Shown here: positions 4,533 through 6,514 of the stretch, piece after piece
Numbering within the stretch: position 1 is the first letter of the stretch
How the letters are laid out: every line of letters begins with the position of its first letter
From: Proteiniphilum sp. UBA4977
GTDB lineage: Bacteria; Bacteroidota; Bacteroidia; Bacteroidales; Dysgonomonadaceae
Direction of reading: 5' to 3'
NCBI GenBank assembly: GCA_002398565.1
Contig: DGZP01000127.1
Location: 1-6,514 of the forward strand
DNA: 6,514 bases
Notes under the pieces: model-generated
The model's input: the letters and a program-made list of their open reading frames with translations, nothing else
Databases searched by the model: none
Told to the model about the DNA's origin: nothing
Program-made: the position numbers and the translations under genes

Positions 4533-5967
4533 CCAGGCTGATCTGCAATAATTTTTGAGCTTCTACTGCAAACTCCATCGGCAACTTGTTCACAACCTCT
4601 TTCACGTAACCATTTACAATCAGTCCAATGGCTTCCTCTTCACCCAGGCCGCGCTGGTTGCAATAGAAAATCTGATCCTCGCTGATTTTGGAAGTGGTTG
4701 CTTCGTGTTCCAGTACTGCCGTGGGATTCTGAATGTCGGTATATGGAAAGGTATGTGCACCGCAACGGTTGGTCAGCAGTAAACTGTCGCATTGCGAGTG
4801 GTTGCGTGCATTCTCTGCCTTTTTGGTCACCTTGACCAGACCACGGTAACTGTTCTGGCTGTTTCCTGCCGAAATACCTTTGGAAACAATGCGGCTGCGG
4901 GTGTTCTTGCCAAGATGAATCATCTTGGTACCGGTGTCGGCCTGTTGATAGTGGTTGGTTACAGCAACCGAATAAAATTCACCTACCGAATTGTCGCCGG
5001 CCAATATACAGGAGGGATACTTCCAGGTGATGGCCGATCCCGTTTCTACCTGTGTCCAGGAGATCTTAGAGTTGTTCCCTTTACAGATGCCTCTTTTGGT
5101 AACGAAGTTGTATACCCCGCCATTTCCATTTTTATCTCCCGGATACCAGTTTTGTACAGTGGAGTATTTCACCTCCGCATTATCGAGCGCAATGATTTCC
5201 ACAATGGCGGCATGAAGCTGATTTTCATCACGCATGGGCGCCGTACATCCTTCAAGATAGCTTACATAAGAGTCATCGTCTGCCACAATCAGGGTTCGTT
5301 CAAACTGGCCCGTATTGGCTGTATTAATGCGGAAGTATGTGGACAACTCCATGGGACAGCGCACCCCTTTCGGGATATAGACAAACGAACCGTCGCTGAA
5401 CACGGCGGAGTTCAGGGCAGCATAGTAATTATCCTTGTAGGGTACAACGGTCCCGAGATACTTCTTCACCAGATCGGGATGATGCCTTACCGCCTCGCTG
5501 AAAGAACTGAAAATAATCCCTTTTTCAGCCAGTACATCCTTGAATGTTGTTTTGATGGATACGCTGTCCATCACGGCATCTACGGCTACACCGGTAAGCT
5601 GTTTCTGTTCCTCTAGAGGTATGCCCAGCCTCTCAAAGGTTTTGAGCAGCTCAGGGTCTACCTCGTCGATACTCCCCGGTTTTTTCTTTTTTGTTGGGTC
5701 AGCATAATAAATGATATCCTGGTAATCAATGGTCGGGATTTTTAAATGTGCCCAATCGGGCAGTTTCATCGTCAACCAGTGGCGGTAAGCCTTCAACCGG
5801 AAATCGAGGAGCCACTCCGGCTCTTCTTTCTTTGATGAGATCAACCGGATGACATCCTCATTCAAACCCTTTTCTATGATGTAAGTCTCCACCTCCGTTG
5901 TAAAACCATACTTGTAATCCTGGGTGGTAAGTTCGCTTAATATTTGGTCTTGATCTAGTTCCTGCAT
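4516..5967 (-). CDS. sufB: Fe-S cluster assembly scaffold protein SufB
   Basis: A 483-residue subunit of the SufBC2D complex, which assembles iron-sulfur clusters from persulfide sulfur in the cytoplasm. It matches SufB along its whole length: the N-terminal YKYGF segment (18-22), SDGSFVYIPKGVRCPMELST (191-210), QFERTLIVADDDSYVSYLEG (221-240), KGISAGNSQNSYRGLV (363-378), QCDSLLL (392-398), CGAHTFPY (402-409), LEHEATTSKISEDQIFYC (419-436) and a C-terminus of the usual SufB type. Cys402 corresponds to the conserved cysteine needed for cluster assembly (Cys405 in E. coli, aligned from memory). I prefer ATG 5967, which gives the normal N-terminus; a GTG at 5997 would add 10 residues and lies in a leader hairpin. 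Unusually, no sufC, sufD or sufS is adjacent: ung converges downstream and a YceI gene diverges upstream, so sufB appears monocistronic. It is SufB rather than SufD by its length and its C-terminal motif set. Confidence 0.97.
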   Translation of the reverse strand: MQELDQDQILSELTTQDYKYGFTTEVETYIIEKGLNEDVIRLISSKKEEPEWLLDFRLKAYRHWLTMKLPDWAHLKIPTIDYQDIIYYADPTKKKKPGSIDEVDPELLKTFERLGIPLEEQKQLTGVAVDAVMDSVSIKTTFKDVLAEKGIIFSSFSEAVRHHPDLVKKYLGTVVPYKDNYYAALNSAVFSDGSFVYIPKGVRCPMELSTYFRINTANTGQFERTLIVADDDSYVSYLEGCTAPMRDENQLHAAIVEIIALDNAEVKYSTVQNWYPGDKNGNGGVYNFVTKRGICKGNNSKISWTQVETGSAITWKYPSCILAGDNSVGEFYSVAVTNHYQQADTGTKMIHLGKNTRSRIVSKGISAGNSQNSYRGLVKVTKKAENARNHSQCDSLLLTNRCGAHTFPYTDIQNPTAVLEHEATTSKISEDQIFYCNQRGLGEEEAIGLIVNGYVKEVVNKLPMEFAVEAQKLLQISLEGSVG

Positions 5968-5986
5968 ATAATTCTTATAAATTCGT

Positions 5987-5999
5987 GGGTGTAGCACCC
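5987..5999 (-). other. GC-rich hairpin in the sufB leader
   Basis: GGGTG (5987-5991) and CACCC (5995-5999) form a perfect 5-bp stem with a 3-base loop, 19 bases before the sufB ATG in an otherwise AT-rich leader. It could protect the mRNA 5' region or affect translation. A chance structure of this size is also possible. Confidence 0.3.
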
Positions 6000-6065
6000 G
6001 TTCAAAAAGACAGGCTGTGAATGTCCTGCAAATGAAGTAACAATTGCCAGGAGGCTTTTGTTGCG

Positions 6066-6073
6066 CAAAGGTA
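6066..6073 (-). promoter_or_regulatory. Putative proximal -7 box of sufB
   Basis: Read on the minus strand this is TACCTTTG, a typical Bacteroidota -7 box followed by GC. It lies about 100 bases before the sufB ATG. No TTTG is found at the proper -33 distance, so it is less complete than the distal candidate. Confidence 0.4.
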
Positions 6074-6102
6074 ATACTTTTTCATCAATTTATTTTATAG
6101 CC

Positions 6103-6132
6103 CAAAGGTAATTCCATAGATGAACAATCAAA
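6103..6132 (-). promoter_or_regulatory. Putative distal sufB promoter
   Basis: On the minus strand, TTTG (6132-6129) is followed after 18 bases by TACCTTTG (6110-6103), close to the Bacteroidota -33/-7 arrangement. The -7 octamer and its surroundings repeat the proximal box 37 bases away (13 of 14 bases identical, 6100-6113 against 6063-6076). Transcription from here would give a leader of about 130 bases. Confidence 0.45.
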
Positions 6133-6200
6133 ATGGTTTGCATGTTAAAAGGTAAATCAGAATAGAAAAATCAATCATAATTAATTAAAAATTAAAGTAT

Positions 6201-6514
6201 ATGAAACGCAGGATACTGTTATTTATCGCCTTTTTTGCCGGTATCGGTCTGATGGCGCAATCCCATTATAAAGTAGATCCCTCACATACCTCTGTTAATT
6301 TCAAAGTAAAGCACATGGGTATCACATTTGTGAGCGGTAAATTTGAGAAGTTCGACGGTGGAATTATCGGTAATCCCCACAAAATGGAAGAAGCCCGTGT
6401 TTTTTTCAATGTAGAAGTAGCCAGTGTGAATACCAGTGTCCCCATGCGGGATAATCACCTCAGAAGTGCCGATTTCTTTGAAGTGGAAAAATATCCTGCA
6501 ATGACTTTTGAAAG
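6201..6514 (+). CDS. YceI-family periplasmic protein, partial at the right edge
   Basis: The first 104 residues of a protein that continues beyond the window. Residues 1-19 are a Sec signal peptide (MKRR followed by a hydrophobic core, ending LMA before Gln20), with no lipobox cysteine, so a soluble periplasmic protein is expected. The mature part begins SHYKVDPSHTSVNFKVKHMG (21-40) and includes VNTSVPMRDNHLRSADFF (76-93) and YPAMTFE (98-104), the hallmark pattern of the YceI lipocalin-like beta-barrel family. Members bind long polyisoprenoid-type lipids. The physiological role is generally unclear, with stress response and isoprenoid handling proposed. The gene diverges from sufB across 233 bases. 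I see no good TAnnTTTG box on the plus strand in front of it, so its promoter is unidentified. Family assignment is firm; function is not. Confidence 0.92.
   Translation, partial: MKRRILLFIAFFAGIGLMAQSHYKVDPSHTSVNFKVKHMGITFVSGKFEKFDGGIIGNPHKMEEARVFFNVEVASVNTSVPMRDNHLRSADFFEVEKYPAMTFE

Noticed and set aside
4792..5616. A 274-codon open frame on the plus strand antisense to sufB
   Set aside because: It lies wholly within the well-conserved sufB gene on the other strand, shows no recognisable domain, and is explained by the codon pattern of sufB.
6322..6333. TCACA-TT-TGTGA palindrome resembling the upstream CATTTG operator words
   Set aside because: It is inside the YceI coding sequence and encodes conserved-looking residues in frame. 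A single internal copy is likely chance.
1..6514. A novel multi-gene defence, mobile or biosynthetic system
   Set aside because: Every gene except the HTH regulator belongs to a well-known housekeeping or widely distributed family. No toxin, nuclease, reverse transcriptase, transposase, integrase or repeat array is visible.

Overview
The window is ordinary chromosomal DNA from a member of the Bacteroidota, most likely Bacteroidales. The signs are close protein resemblance to that group (AsnA, SufB and the small HTH protein), promoter-like boxes of the Bacteroidota form TAnnTTTG in front of several genes, and few Shine-Dalgarno sequences. A Dysgonomonadaceae/Porphyromonadaceae-like host is my guess, not something the sequence proves. 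I see no mobile element, CRISPR array, tRNA or rRNA.

Layout. Bases 1-183 are an AT-rich regulatory region dense in CAAATG/CATTTG words and palindromes. It precedes an XRE/Cro-type helix-turn-helix regulator (184-639, +). After a 177-base gap come pyrK and pyrD (817-2492, +), overlapping by 13 bases. Together they encode the NAD-linked class 1B dihydroorotate dehydrogenase of pyrimidine synthesis. A 157-base gap ends in a clear Bacteroidota promoter for asnA (2650-3687, +), the ammonia-dependent asparagine synthetase. A good intrinsic terminator and a new promoter separate asnA from ung (3787-4449, +), uracil-DNA glycosylase. Convergent to ung is sufB (5967-4516, -), a core component of the SUF Fe-S cluster scaffold. 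A 233-base divergent region separates sufB from a YceI-family secreted protein (6201 onward, +), which runs off the right edge.

How the genes relate. PyrK and PyrD form one enzyme. PyrK needs a [2Fe-2S] cluster, and SufB belongs to the machinery that builds such clusters, but nothing here shows co-regulation. The rest are housekeeping genes in separate transcription units.

No new multi-gene system is visible. The signals most worth checking are the repeated CAWWTG words and palindromes upstream of the HTH gene, which may be an autoregulatory operator array; sufB standing alone, without sufC, sufD or sufS beside it; and inverted repeats lying across the stop codons of three genes.
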